Source of the DNA: Candidatus Bathyarchaeota archaeon
GTDB taxonomy: Archaea > Thermoproteota > Bathyarchaeia > TCS64
Length of the DNA: 5,451 nt
Assembly: GCA_030602935.1 (NCBI GenBank)
Contig: JAUVYU010000070.1
Span: 1-5,451, forward strand
Direction of reading: 5' to 3'
Shown: positions 1 to 5,265 of the stretch, in pieces
How positions within the stretch are numbered: the first letter of the stretch is position 1
How the letters are laid out: each line of letters starts with the position of its first letter
Made by a program: the position numbers and the translations under genes
The notes under the pieces: generated by a model
Database searches by the model: none
Told to the model about the DNA's origin: nothing
Seen by the model: the letters and a program-made list of their open reading frames with translations, nothing else

Positions 1-147
1 GATGTGACAGGTCGCGCAATATCCGATTCCTCGATAATCCTCCATATCAGACGGTTCAGCCGTTACTACGCTTGACCCAACTAGGTAGAGTGCAGAAAGC
101 ATGAATGTAAAAAGTACCAATACCGAACTGACTCTAGGTAGCTTCAT
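1..147 (-). CDS. Secreted c-type cytochrome, N-terminal part (runs off left edge)
   Basis: Translating the minus strand from the ATG at 147 gives 49 residues open to the window edge. Residues 1-5 (MKLPR) are basic, residues 6-28 are hydrophobic, and a VTA stretch ending at residue 30 is a plausible signal-peptidase site. The mature start is followed by GIGYCATCHI, a canonical CXXCH covalent haem-binding motif with C44, C47 and H48. The protein should therefore be exported and receive haem outside the membrane, making it a probable client of the neighbouring Ccm genes. The codons between 148 and the in-frame stop at 181-183 contain no other start, so ATG 147 is well supported. No strong Shine-Dalgarno site precedes it. 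It lies downstream of ccmF on the same strand, 256 bases away, so it probably has its own promoter. Only one haem motif is visible; the total number and the electron partner cannot be told from this fragment. Confidence 0.85.
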   Translation of the reverse strand, partial: MKLPRVSSVLVLFTFMLSALYLVGSSVVTAEPSDMEDYRGIGYCATCHI

Positions 148-403
148 TAGTGTATCTCTGTACCTAGGCTGGTCTGTTTTTTAAGGATTATCATCGTTTT
201 TCTATATTGGTATATATTATTAGATCCTAATTGTAAAATGTAATAACGTTAAAATTTATATTGTACTATATGTAAATGGCAATATGAAATATCTTTTTAT
301 AGATAACGTACGAGTCGTTTGCAGGTATTCATTTTAATGAATAACAATCGTTATACATTTCACTCATAGCTGTCGTTATTGCCCTAGCAGTAACTTAATT
401 TTT
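148..403. other. AT-rich intergenic region between ccmF and the cytochrome gene
   Basis: I see no gene here. Both flanking genes are on the minus strand, so the region should hold the ccmF 3' end and the cytochrome promoter. Read on the minus strand, TATA-like candidates are an A-rich stretch at 176-185 (CTTAAAAAAC, about 34 bases before the cytochrome ATG) and a TATATA stretch near 209-217 (about 65 bases before it). Short inverted repeats occur, for example ATAAC/GTTAT at 341-345 and 350-354, but they are too small to call regulatory sites with confidence. Confidence 0.5.
176..185 (-). promoter_or_regulatory. Candidate TATA box for the cytochrome gene
   Basis: On the minus strand this reads CTTAAAAAAC and is centred about 34 bases before the cytochrome start codon, which would give a leader of about 8 bases. 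That matches the near-leaderless layout proposed for the other first genes in this window. The match to the archaeal TATA consensus is weak, and the TATATA stretch near 209-217 is an alternative that would give a leader of about 40 bases. Confidence 0.3.
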
Positions 404-2329
404 CTAAGTCCGGCGTATTTTGAAGAGGGGATAGATTATCCCGATGCTCATCAGAGCAACCCCGAGCCAGATGACGTTCATCAGGGGAAAGGTCTTGACG
501 TTCACGACGAAGGACGTGGGAGGCATGGGCAGGCCGAGCATCACGTGGACCAGGGAGTAGTAGACGTCATCGGTCTGGTGCAGGACCACGTAGACATCCA
601 TGTCCAGGCTGCGGAGGATCAGGGGCCTCGAGACCACCCCGTGTATCGTGTACAGGAGGATGTTGAGCTCACCATTCAGCCTTGATCCCCCATCGATGAG
701 GGTGACGGGTACAGTCAGGCCGGCGAACTCGGGGTCACAGCAGGCATCAGCCTCGGCGGTGTGGACGTTCCCGTAGGGCTCCCGGATGATGGCCTCCCCG
801 AACTCGAGGCTGATGTCCCCCAGATCCAATGTCGACCCAGGGCTGGCCACCAGCTCCCCGTAGTCGGTCACGGACGGGGAGCTCAGGAGGATCCCCAGGA
901 CCACGAATACGACGCCCAGGTGGATCAGGTTCCTGCTGATCAGTACCCCGGAGCGCCTGCCCCCGAACACCTTCTCCGATGTGCTGTAGACGACGGCTCC
1001 GAGGGCGCAGATTGTGAAGGGTATCCCTAGGTTCGCCAGCATGTTAGGGGTCGGGAACCTGAGCAATGCAGCGGCCACTCCCAGGACGAGGAGGCCGCCC
1101 AGGAGCCCCGCGTAGGTCTTCATGTTGAGCCTGGGAGAGAGGTGGCACCCGATGAGTGAGGCAACGAAGAGAAGGACGAAGGGGTAGCACCACTTGTTGA
1201 AGAAGGCGGCGTCGATGCTTATTTCCCCTCCGCCCATGAGGCTGCCAATCATGGGGAAGATCATCCCCCAGAGGCAGACCAGGGTGATAAGGATGAGGGA
1301 GATGAAGCTCAGGGACAACGAGGTGGAGTAGACAGACTCCGAGTCGAGGTTCAGATCGAACAGGGGCTTACCGCCCTTCCTCTGATAGTACAGGAAGTAG
1401 CCCGCCATCAGCGCCAGCATGGCGAGGAGCACGCCCCCGATGGGGGACTGGCCGAAAGCGTGAACGGAGACCGCCAATCCGCCCCTGGTGATGGCGGTCG
1501 CGAACACCACCAGAACTGAGCTTACCATGATCATAAGCTCACGGGAGGAAGACTCCCTCCCTGAGATAGTTGAGGTAAGGTGGAAATACGCCGTCAGGGT
1601 TAACCATGGGACCAGAGAGGCCGTCTCAACCGGGTCCCATGCCCAGTAGCCGCCCCAGCCCAGCACCTCGTATGCCCAGAGGCCGCCGAGGGCGATCCCC
1701 AGAGTGAGGAAGAGCCACGCGGACTGGGCGAAGACCCTCACGAGGATGGACGCTGTCCTGTTCTCCTTCTTGAGGGTGTCGATGGTGAAGGCGAAGCCGT
1801 AGAACATGAGGACGTAACCTATGAAAACCACGGGGGGATGGATGAGCATCCACGGCGTCTTGAGCAGGGGGTTCAGCCCGCGCCCGTCCATCTGGGCCTC
1901 CGGGAACACGAGGAACGGGCTCTTTAGGAAGACTACGAGGATCACGAAGAGGAGCATGATGTCGAGGGCATGGAAGGCCCTGAACTCGGACTCTCTATCC
2001 CTCAACCTGAATCGGATGACCAGGTAGCCCAACGCGAAGGTCGCCGCCAGGAACAGCCACGACCCGGCGCTGCTGGCCCATGAGGCGTAGAGCCTACCGA
2101 TGACGGGAAGCCCTGAGCTGCTGTAGTAGTAGACCTCCTCGAATCGGAAGTTGTTGACGATGAACGCCTGCGCTAGGAGCAGGTAGCTGCCGATGATCAG
2201 CAGGCAGGCGAGGGGAGCCATGGGGATCCCCATCTTCTGGGCTCGCCCCCTCCTGGAGTTGACCAGTTGGACTAGGTCGCCGAATATTAGGGCGGCGGCT
2301 CCAAAAAGCAATATCTCAGCAATTTCCAT
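404..2329 (-). CDS. ccmF: Cytochrome c haem lyase subunit CcmF
   Basis: CcmF is an integral membrane haem-handling protein that delivers haem to CXXCH motifs of exported apocytochromes. At 641 residues it is close to the usual bacterial length. The WWD signature spans residues 225-242 (WGGYWAWDP, then a tryptophan at 242). The four histidines known from CcmF are present: H164 in an IHPP motif after GRGLNPLL, H250, H290 in SVHAFGQSP, and H470 in NLIHLG. These correspond to the two outer and two membrane haem ligands of E. coli CcmF. Many membrane helices are visible, with a large outer domain at about 485-612 and a last helix at about 616-635. Oddities are WASSAGS at 84-90, where bacterial proteins have an EGS glutamate, and a C530-C531 pair in the outer domain. 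The start is an ATG directly before a hydrophobic helix. The gene is divergent from ccmC. Confidence 0.96.
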   Translation of the reverse strand: MEIAEILLFGAAALIFGDLVQLVNSRRGRAQKMGIPMAPLACLLIIGSYLLLAQAFIVNNFRFEEVYYYSSSGLPVIGRLYASWASSAGSWLFLAATFALGYLVIRFRLRDRESEFRAFHALDIMLLFVILVVFLKSPFLVFPEAQMDGRGLNPLLKTPWMLIHPPVVFIGYVLMFYGFAFTIDTLKKENRTASILVRVFAQSAWLFLTLGIALGGLWAYEVLGWGGYWAWDPVETASLVPWLTLTAYFHLTSTISGRESSSRELMIMVSSVLVVFATAITRGGLAVSVHAFGQSPIGGVLLAMLALMAGYFLYYQRKGGKPLFDLNLDSESVYSTSLSLSFISLILITLVCLWGMIFPMIGSLMGGGEISIDAAFFNKWCYPFVLLFVASLIGCHLSPRLNMKTYAGLLGGLLVLGVAAALLRFPTPNMLANLGIPFTICALGAVVYSTSEKVFGGRRSGVLISRNLIHLGVVFVVLGILLSSPSVTDYGELVASPGSTLDLGDISLEFGEAIIREPYGNVHTAEADACCDPEFAGLTVPVTLIDGGSRLNGELNILLYTIHGVVSRPLILRSLDMDVYVVLHQTDDVYYSLVHVMLGLPMPPTSFVVNVKTFPLMNVIWLGVALMSIGIIYPLFKIRRT

Positions 2330-2356
2330 ATGCGTTCCCTATTACGTCAGAATCCT

Positions 2357-2368
2357 TGTTTATAAACA
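2357..2368 (-). promoter_or_regulatory. Palindromic TATA box, likely for ccmF
   Basis: The 12 bases TGTTTATAAACA form a perfect palindrome with an archaeal TATA-like core. The centre is about 33 bases before the ccmF start codon, which predicts a leader of roughly 7 bases. A weak AGGGA element, read on the minus strand, sits 6 bases before the ATG and may or may not be within the transcript. Because the core is symmetric it could in principle also be read toward ccmC, but the distance on that side is longer (about 72 bases). Confidence 0.5.
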
Positions 2369-2399
2369 GTCAGTCTTTCATTTTTTTCGTTCTAAATCG

Positions 2400-2407
2400 T
2401 TAAATAG
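2400..2407 (+). promoter_or_regulatory. Candidate TATA box for the ccmCDEAB operon
   Basis: TTAAATAG is centred about 31 bases before the ATG at 2435. With the usual archaeal spacing of about 26 bases, transcription would begin near 2429-2431, giving a nearly leaderless ccmC message. This also argues against the GTG at 2426 as the start codon. No convincing Shine-Dalgarno site precedes ccmC, which fits. Confidence 0.45.
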
Positions 2408-2434
2408 CATGTTACGGGGTTATCCGTGGTGAAT

Positions 2435-3115
2435 ATGGAGTTCAGGGATGATGTCTTCCTCGGCATAACCGTCGTTGTCAACGTTCTGGCGATCTACTTC
2501 GCCCTCTTCATCGCTCCTGCGGAGGTGGCGCTGGGGGAGCTGGTCAGGGTTTTCTACTTCCATCTGCCTCAAGCCATCGTATGCTACTTGACGCTCGTCA
2601 TCTCACTGGTCGGTGCGGTCCTTTTCTTGAGGACCAAGCAGGCCAAATATGACGCGATATCGGAGTCAGCGGCCCTACTCGGGCTTGTGTACGGTATGAT
2701 CACGCTGGTAAGCGGATCGATCTGGGCGAACGCGGCGTGGGGCGTCTACTGGAACTGGGACCCGAGGGAGACGACCACTCTAGTGCTCTGGTTGGCGTAC
2801 GTGGGCTACTTTTTCCTGCGGATGTCTGTCGAGAACCCTGAGCGGAGGGCTTCGGTGTCGGCCGCATACAACGTCCTGGCGTTCCTGACGGTGCCCCTGA
2901 GTTACATGTCATTCATTATCTGGCCGTCGCTCCACCCCCGACTGAGCGAGGGGGGAGGTCTCGGGCTCACGGGCACAATGGTCCAGGCCCTTCTGCTCAA
3001 CATCCTTGGGGGGCTGCTCTTCTACGTCTGGATAATCAGGAAGACTTATGGAGTCCGCCTCACGAAGGATGAACTTGAGAGAAAGCTCTCGGAGGAAGTT
3101 AGAATTGCCGGCTGA
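2435..3115 (+). CDS. ccmC: Haem transfer protein CcmC
   Basis: CcmC is the membrane protein that binds haem on the outer face and attaches it to the chaperone CcmE. From ATG 2435 it has 226 residues, typical of the family. The WWD domain spans residues 102-119 (WGVYWNWDPRETTTLVLW). The two outer haem-ligand histidines are H43 in FYFHLP and H167 in IWPSLHP, one on each side of the WWD loop. About six membrane helices can be seen, ending in a charged cytoplasmic tail (KDELERKLSEE). The same frame is open from GTG codons at 2426 and 2429, which would add two or three residues; I chose the ATG because the likely TATA box at 2400-2407 puts the transcript start near 2430. It is first in the plus-strand operon and its 3' end overlaps the ccmD candidate by 11 bases. 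The short WWD protein with this histidine pair separates it from CcmF and CcsA. Confidence 0.95.
   Translation: MEFRDDVFLGITVVVNVLAIYFALFIAPAEVALGELVRVFYFHLPQAIVCYLTLVISLVGAVLFLRTKQAKYDAISESAALLGLVYGMITLVSGSIWANAAWGVYWNWDPRETTTLVLWLAYVGYFFLRMSVENPERRASVSAAYNVLAFLTVPLSYMSFIIWPSLHPRLSEGGGLGLTGTMVQALLLNILGGLLFYVWIIRKTYGVRLTKDELERKLSEEVRIAG
3091..3095 (+). promoter_or_regulatory. Shine-Dalgarno site deciding the ccmD start
   Basis: GGAGG lies inside the ccmC coding sequence, 9 bases before the TTG at 3105. It is too far (27 bases) from the ATG at 3123 and lies downstream of the ATG at 3069, so it favours the TTG as the start of the small gene. Confidence 0.5.
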
Positions 3116-3215
3116 AGTATACATGGTCCTCGCCCTCGTTTGGGTGACTTTGGCCGGGCTCTCGCTCTGGTTAATTAGGGCCCGTTCCAACTTGGAGAGC
3201 AAGCTCAAGGCTTAG
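3105..3215 (+). CDS. ccmD: Very small single-helix membrane protein, probable CcmD
   Basis: This short frame fills the gap between ccmC and ccmE, exactly where ccmD sits in many ccm operons. From TTG 3105 it encodes 36 residues: a short outer segment (PAEVY), one hydrophobic helix at about residues 7-24 (core VLALVWVTLAGLSLWLI), then a basic, helical tail (RARSNLESKLKA). That layout matches CcmD, a small membrane protein that holds CcmC and CcmE together and helps release haem-loaded CcmE from CcmABCD. The start is uncertain: TTG 3105 has a GGAGG at proper distance, whereas ATG 3123 (30 residues) would cut into the helix and ATG 3069 (48 residues) has no evident ribosome site. It overlaps the ccmC end by 11 bases and ends 14 bases before ccmE. 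The assignment rests on position and topology, since CcmD sequences are poorly conserved. It is short enough to be missed by routine gene callers. Confidence 0.7.
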   Translation: MPAEVYMVLALVWVTLAGLSLWLIRARSNLESKLKA

Positions 3216-3229
3216 ACACGGTATCCGAC

Positions 3230-3709
3230 ATGAAGATTAAAGGAAAGTACCTCGTCGCGGGTATGCTGCTGATATTCAGCGCGTTCCTCGCATACGACAG
3301 CCTCTCAAACTACGTCAACCCCTACCTGTCAGTGACCACGGTGGTCAGGAACCTTGATCAGTATCAGGGCAAGAGCCTCCAGGTCATGGGGGTCGTCGAG
3401 TCAGGCACCTTTGACCGGGGGAACGACGGCACTATCAGGTTTGTCATCAACGACGGGACCGAGGCCATAGACGTGATCTACACCGGGGCGCTTCCCCAGA
3501 ACTTTGACGAGGGGAAGGACGTCGTCGTCGTGGGCTCGCTGAACGGGGATGAGACGGTGGAAGCAAGACAGATCTTGGTTAAGTGCCCCTCCAAATACGA
3601 GGAGGAGGAGCCGCCTCAGCAGAACAACCACGTCTTCTTGGTCGGGATAGGCGTGGCTCTGGTTGCCGTGGCGTACCTGGGCGTCACCATGTTCTGGAAG
3701 AGAGGCTGA
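3230..3709 (+). CDS. ccmE: Haem chaperone CcmE, CxxxY type
   Basis: CcmE binds haem covalently outside the membrane and carries it from CcmC to CcmF. The 159-residue protein has an N-terminal anchor helix (about 7-22), a beta-rich OB-fold-like domain (about 33-117, with YQGKSLQVMGVV and a strand-rich core), and the haem-attachment site C119-P-S-K-Y123. Classical bacterial CcmE uses histidine in HxxxY; the cysteine form is known from archaea and some anaerobic bacteria such as Desulfovibrio. After an acidic and glutamine-rich linker (EEEEPPQQNN) there is a second hydrophobic segment at about 134-155, ending in WKRG. This predicts a C-terminal membrane helix that ordinary CcmE, with its flexible soluble tail, lacks. 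The ATG at 3230 places the anchor at the very N-terminus; the Shine-Dalgarno signal is weak. It follows the ccmD candidate by 14 bases and precedes ccmA by 28. Confidence 0.95.
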   Translation: MKIKGKYLVAGMLLIFSAFLAYDSLSNYVNPYLSVTTVVRNLDQYQGKSLQVMGVVESGTFDRGNDGTIRFVINDGTEAIDVIYTGALPQNFDEGKDVVVVGSLNGDETVEARQILVKCPSKYEEEEPPQQNNHVFLVGIGVALVAVAYLGVTMFWKRG

Positions 3710-3716
3710 TTTATAC
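3710..3716 (+). promoter_or_regulatory. Possible internal TATA box before ccmA
   Basis: TTTATAC lies directly after the ccmE stop codon and is centred about 25 bases before the ccmA ATG, which is the spacing expected for a leaderless archaeal transcript. However, ccmA also has a GGGG ribosome-binding element at 3729-3732, which suggests it is translated from the operon message. The site may give extra ccmAB transcript or be chance. Confidence 0.3.
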
Positions 3717-3737
3717 CTCCTGTGTGAAGGGGATAAT

Positions 3738-4379
3738 ATGCCGGCTGTCGTCGAGCTCCGCAACGTCTCCAAGCATTATGGTCCGCGGAGGGCCCTTGAC
3801 GGGGTGACTCTGAGCTTCGAGGAAGGGGAGGCGGTGGCGTTCCTGGGGCCCAACGGGGCAGGCAAGAGCACATTGTTGAAGATGGTCGCCGCCCAGCTCA
3901 CCCCAACCAGCGGAGAGATCAGCGTGTTGGGCTCGGACACGGTCCGTCAGCCTGAGCTGGTGAAGAGGAACGTGGGGCTCGTAGGCCACAGGAGCTTCAT
4001 GTACGACGAGCTCACGGTGGAGGAGAACCTGGAGTTCTACGGGGGCTTCTTCGACGCGTCATCTGAGGACTATGAGAGGGTCATCGAGATGACCGCGTTG
4101 GAACGTTGGCGGGACGTCAAGGCAGGCCACCTCAGCTACGGCCTCAGGAAGCGCTCCGACATCGCCAGAGCCCTGCTGAGCCAGCCGAAGGTCCTCGTCC
4201 TTGACGAGCTCTTCTCTGGCATCGACCAGGACACCGCGGACAGCCTCGTGAAGCACCTGGAGGCCCGTCGGGGCCAGACCATCCTCGTCTCGTCCCACTC
4301 CCTTGAGAGGGTGAGGGAGCTGTGTGGGAGGGGTGTCTACCTCAGGGCAGGGGTCGTGGAGAAGGAGGTGGAGCTCTGA
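3738..4379 (+). CDS. ccmA: Haem exporter/CcmE-release ABC ATPase CcmA
   Basis: CcmA is the cytoplasmic ATPase that, with CcmB, powers release of haem-loaded CcmE from CcmC and CcmD. From ATG 3738 it has 213 residues, typical for CcmA. Walker A is at 37-45 (GPNGAGKST), the Q-loop region at 82-92 reads VGHRSFMYDEL with the GH of CcmA proteins, the ABC signature is LSYGLRKR at 132-139, Walker B is KVLVLDEL at 151-158 with the catalytic glutamate E157, and the switch histidine is H187 in SSHSLE. The signature departs from the common LSGGQ form, as is usual in CcmA. The frame is open further upstream to 3663, but that part overlaps ccmE and has no family resemblance, whereas ATG 3738 follows GGGG by 5 bases and starts a normal ABC N-terminus (VELRNVSKHYG). 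Its stop overlaps the ccmB start by one base (TGATG), indicating translational coupling. Confidence 0.95.
   Translation: MPAVVELRNVSKHYGPRRALDGVTLSFEEGEAVAFLGPNGAGKSTLLKMVAAQLTPTSGEISVLGSDTVRQPELVKRNVGLVGHRSFMYDELTVEENLEFYGGFFDASSEDYERVIEMTALERWRDVKAGHLSYGLRKRSDIARALLSQPKVLVLDELFSGIDQDTADSLVKHLEARRGQTILVSSHSLERVRELCGRGVYLRAGVVEKEVEL
4364..4370 (+). promoter_or_regulatory. Strong Shine-Dalgarno site for ccmB
   Basis: GGAGGTG, a near-full match to the archaeal anti-Shine-Dalgarno partner, lies within the end of ccmA, 8 bases before the ATG at 4379. It fixes the ccmB start and excludes the upstream in-frame ATG at 4322. Confidence 0.75.
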
Positions 4380-5062
4380 TGGCCGACGAGGATCTGATGG
4401 GGAACGCCCTGAAGCTGGCGATGAAGGACCTCGTCATCGAGGCACGGAGGGCTCATGAGTTCATGTCAATACTGGCCTTCGCCCTCTCCTCCATCCTCAT
4501 CAGCAGCTTCGCGTGGAGGGGGGTGCTGGTCCTGGGCCCTGAGGTGGTCTCCGCGACGCTATGGATTGTAGTCTACTTCTCGAGCATCCTCACGCTGACG
4601 ACGAGCTTTGCCCGGGAGGTGGATCGGGGGACCATAGAGGGTCTGAGGAGCCTGCCCTGCTCCTCCTACGCCATCCTGCTGGGGAAGGTGATCTATGGGG
4701 CGGTGATCATGTTCACGGTCATGGTGGCGACGATACTCTCGGCGACGCTCTTCCTGAACATAGGCCTCTCGGTCGTCCCCAGCCTGTTTGTCGTGTTCGT
4801 GATGGGGGTCATCGATCTCGCCCTCATCGGGTCCGTCGTCTCCGCGATTGTGATGTACTCCGAGGGGAAGACCCTGCTGCTGTCGTTTCTCTTCTTCCCC
4901 GTCTCCGTGCCGATCCTCATCCCGGGGACCCAGGCGGTGGGGAAGGTGATATCGGGGGCGGGTCTCCTTGAGGTCATGCCCGAGCTCAGGCTTCTCCTAG
5001 CCTTCCTGCTCGCTATCGTTGCTGTCTCAATGTTGCTGTTCAGGCATGTTTTCCTGGAATAG
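4379..5062 (+). CDS. ccmB: Haem exporter membrane subunit CcmB
   Basis: CcmB is the membrane partner of the ATPase CcmA. From ATG 4379 it has 227 residues, close to the usual size. It opens with the CcmB-like amphipathic segment (AMKDLVIEARRAHEF, residues 14-28), followed by about six membrane helices. The inner loop at about 77-103 (FAREVDRGTIEGLRSLPCS, then LLGK) matches the family pattern of an R-E pair, then EGL, P and GK. A further family-like stretch is FFPVSVPILIP at 172-182. The start is fixed by GGAGGTG 8 bases upstream and by the one-base overlap with the ccmA stop. An upstream ATG at 4322 is in frame but would add a glycine-rich segment encoded by the end of ccmA. This is the last gene of the plus-strand operon; no clear hairpin-type terminator follows, only AT-rich DNA. 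Confidence 0.93.
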   Translation: MADEDLMGNALKLAMKDLVIEARRAHEFMSILAFALSSILISSFAWRGVLVLGPEVVSATLWIVVYFSSILTLTTSFAREVDRGTIEGLRSLPCSSYAILLGKVIYGAVIMFTVMVATILSATLFLNIGLSVVPSLFVVFVMGVIDLALIGSVVSAIVMYSEGKTLLLSFLFFPVSVPILIPGTQAVGKVISGAGLLEVMPELRLLLAFLLAIVAVSMLLFRHVFLE

Positions 5063-5106
5063 ATGCCTATTTCTATAATATTGTTAAAGCGTAATTCTTT
5101 GATATT

Positions 5107-5230
5107 ATGTAAATCAAACTCCTATTCTGTTTATAAAATGTTAAGAAAATGTTATCTCAATTCGTGGAAAACATGCTATAATAACAAACAATTTTATTTT
5201 AGAGTTAAATAATGCAATGTAAATAAACTC
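5107..5230 (+). repeat. Pair of imperfect direct repeats upstream of the collagen-like gene
   Basis: ATGTAAATCAAACTC at 5107-5121 and ATGTAAATAAACTC at 5217-5230 differ by one inserted base. Each is followed by a TATA-like sequence (5130-5138 and 5231-5243). ATGTAAAT also occurs at 270-277. In such AT-rich DNA this could be chance, but the extended match just before a promoter could mark a regulator site. Confidence 0.3.
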
Positions 5231-5243
5231 TTATATATTTAAA
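5231..5243 (+). promoter_or_regulatory. TATA box for the collagen-like gene
   Basis: TTATATATTTAAA is centred about 30 bases before the ATG at 5266, predicting a leader of only a few bases. No Shine-Dalgarno site lies before the start codon, consistent with a leaderless archaeal message. Confidence 0.55.
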
Positions 5244-5265
5244 CGAAATCACTTACTCGACTACA

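Larger units (their letters stand above)
2330..2434. promoter_or_regulatory. Divergent promoter region between ccmF and ccmC
   Basis: This 105-base AT-rich gap separates the two Ccm transcription units. It contains the symmetric TATA-like site at 2357-2368 and a second TATA-like site at 2400-2407. Their distances suit short-leader transcripts for ccmF and ccmC respectively, so the two halves of the pathway may be controlled from one small region. Confidence 0.6.
5063..5265. other. AT-rich intergenic region after ccmB with short repeats
   Basis: I see no gene here. The region contains a possible weak terminator or hairpin (ATAATAT at 5075-5081 and ATATTAT at 5102-5108, 20-base loop), a tandem 9-base repeat AAAATGTTA at 5135-5143 and 5146-5154, an unassigned TATA-like site TTTATAAAA at 5130-5138, and the promoter of the collagen-like gene. 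An imperfect repeat beginning ATGTAAAT occurs at 5107 and at 5217. Confidence 0.5.

Noticed and set aside
81..141. Direct repeat CTAGGTAG at 81-88 and 134-141
   Set aside because: Both copies lie inside the cytochrome signal-peptide coding region and two 8-base copies can arise by chance.
341..354. Inverted repeat ATAAC/GTTAT as an operator
   Set aside because: Only 5 bases per arm in AT-rich DNA and nothing places it relative to a promoter.
761..1030. Plus-strand open frame inside ccmF, and similar antisense frames in ccmC, ccmE, ccmA and ccmB
   Set aside because: These are by-products of GC-rich coding DNA; their translations are low-complexity and lack domains, while the opposite strand encodes clear Ccm proteins.
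2426..2434. GTG codons at 2426 and 2429 as the ccmC start
   Set aside because: They cannot be excluded, but the likely TATA box puts the transcript start near 2430, and ATG 2435 gives a normal N-terminus.
3663..3737. Upstream extension of CcmA by 25 residues
   Set aside because: It overlaps ccmE, does not resemble an ABC protein, and the family N-terminus starts at ATG 3738 behind a GGGG element.
4322..4378. Upstream in-frame ATG extending CcmB by 19 residues
   Set aside because: The extension overlaps the ccmA coding end, encodes a glycine-rich stretch unlike CcmB, and GGAGGTG at 4364 points to ATG 4379.
5075..5108. Hairpin terminator after ccmB
   Set aside because: The 7-base stem is all A and T with a 20-base loop and no clear T-run; too weak to call.
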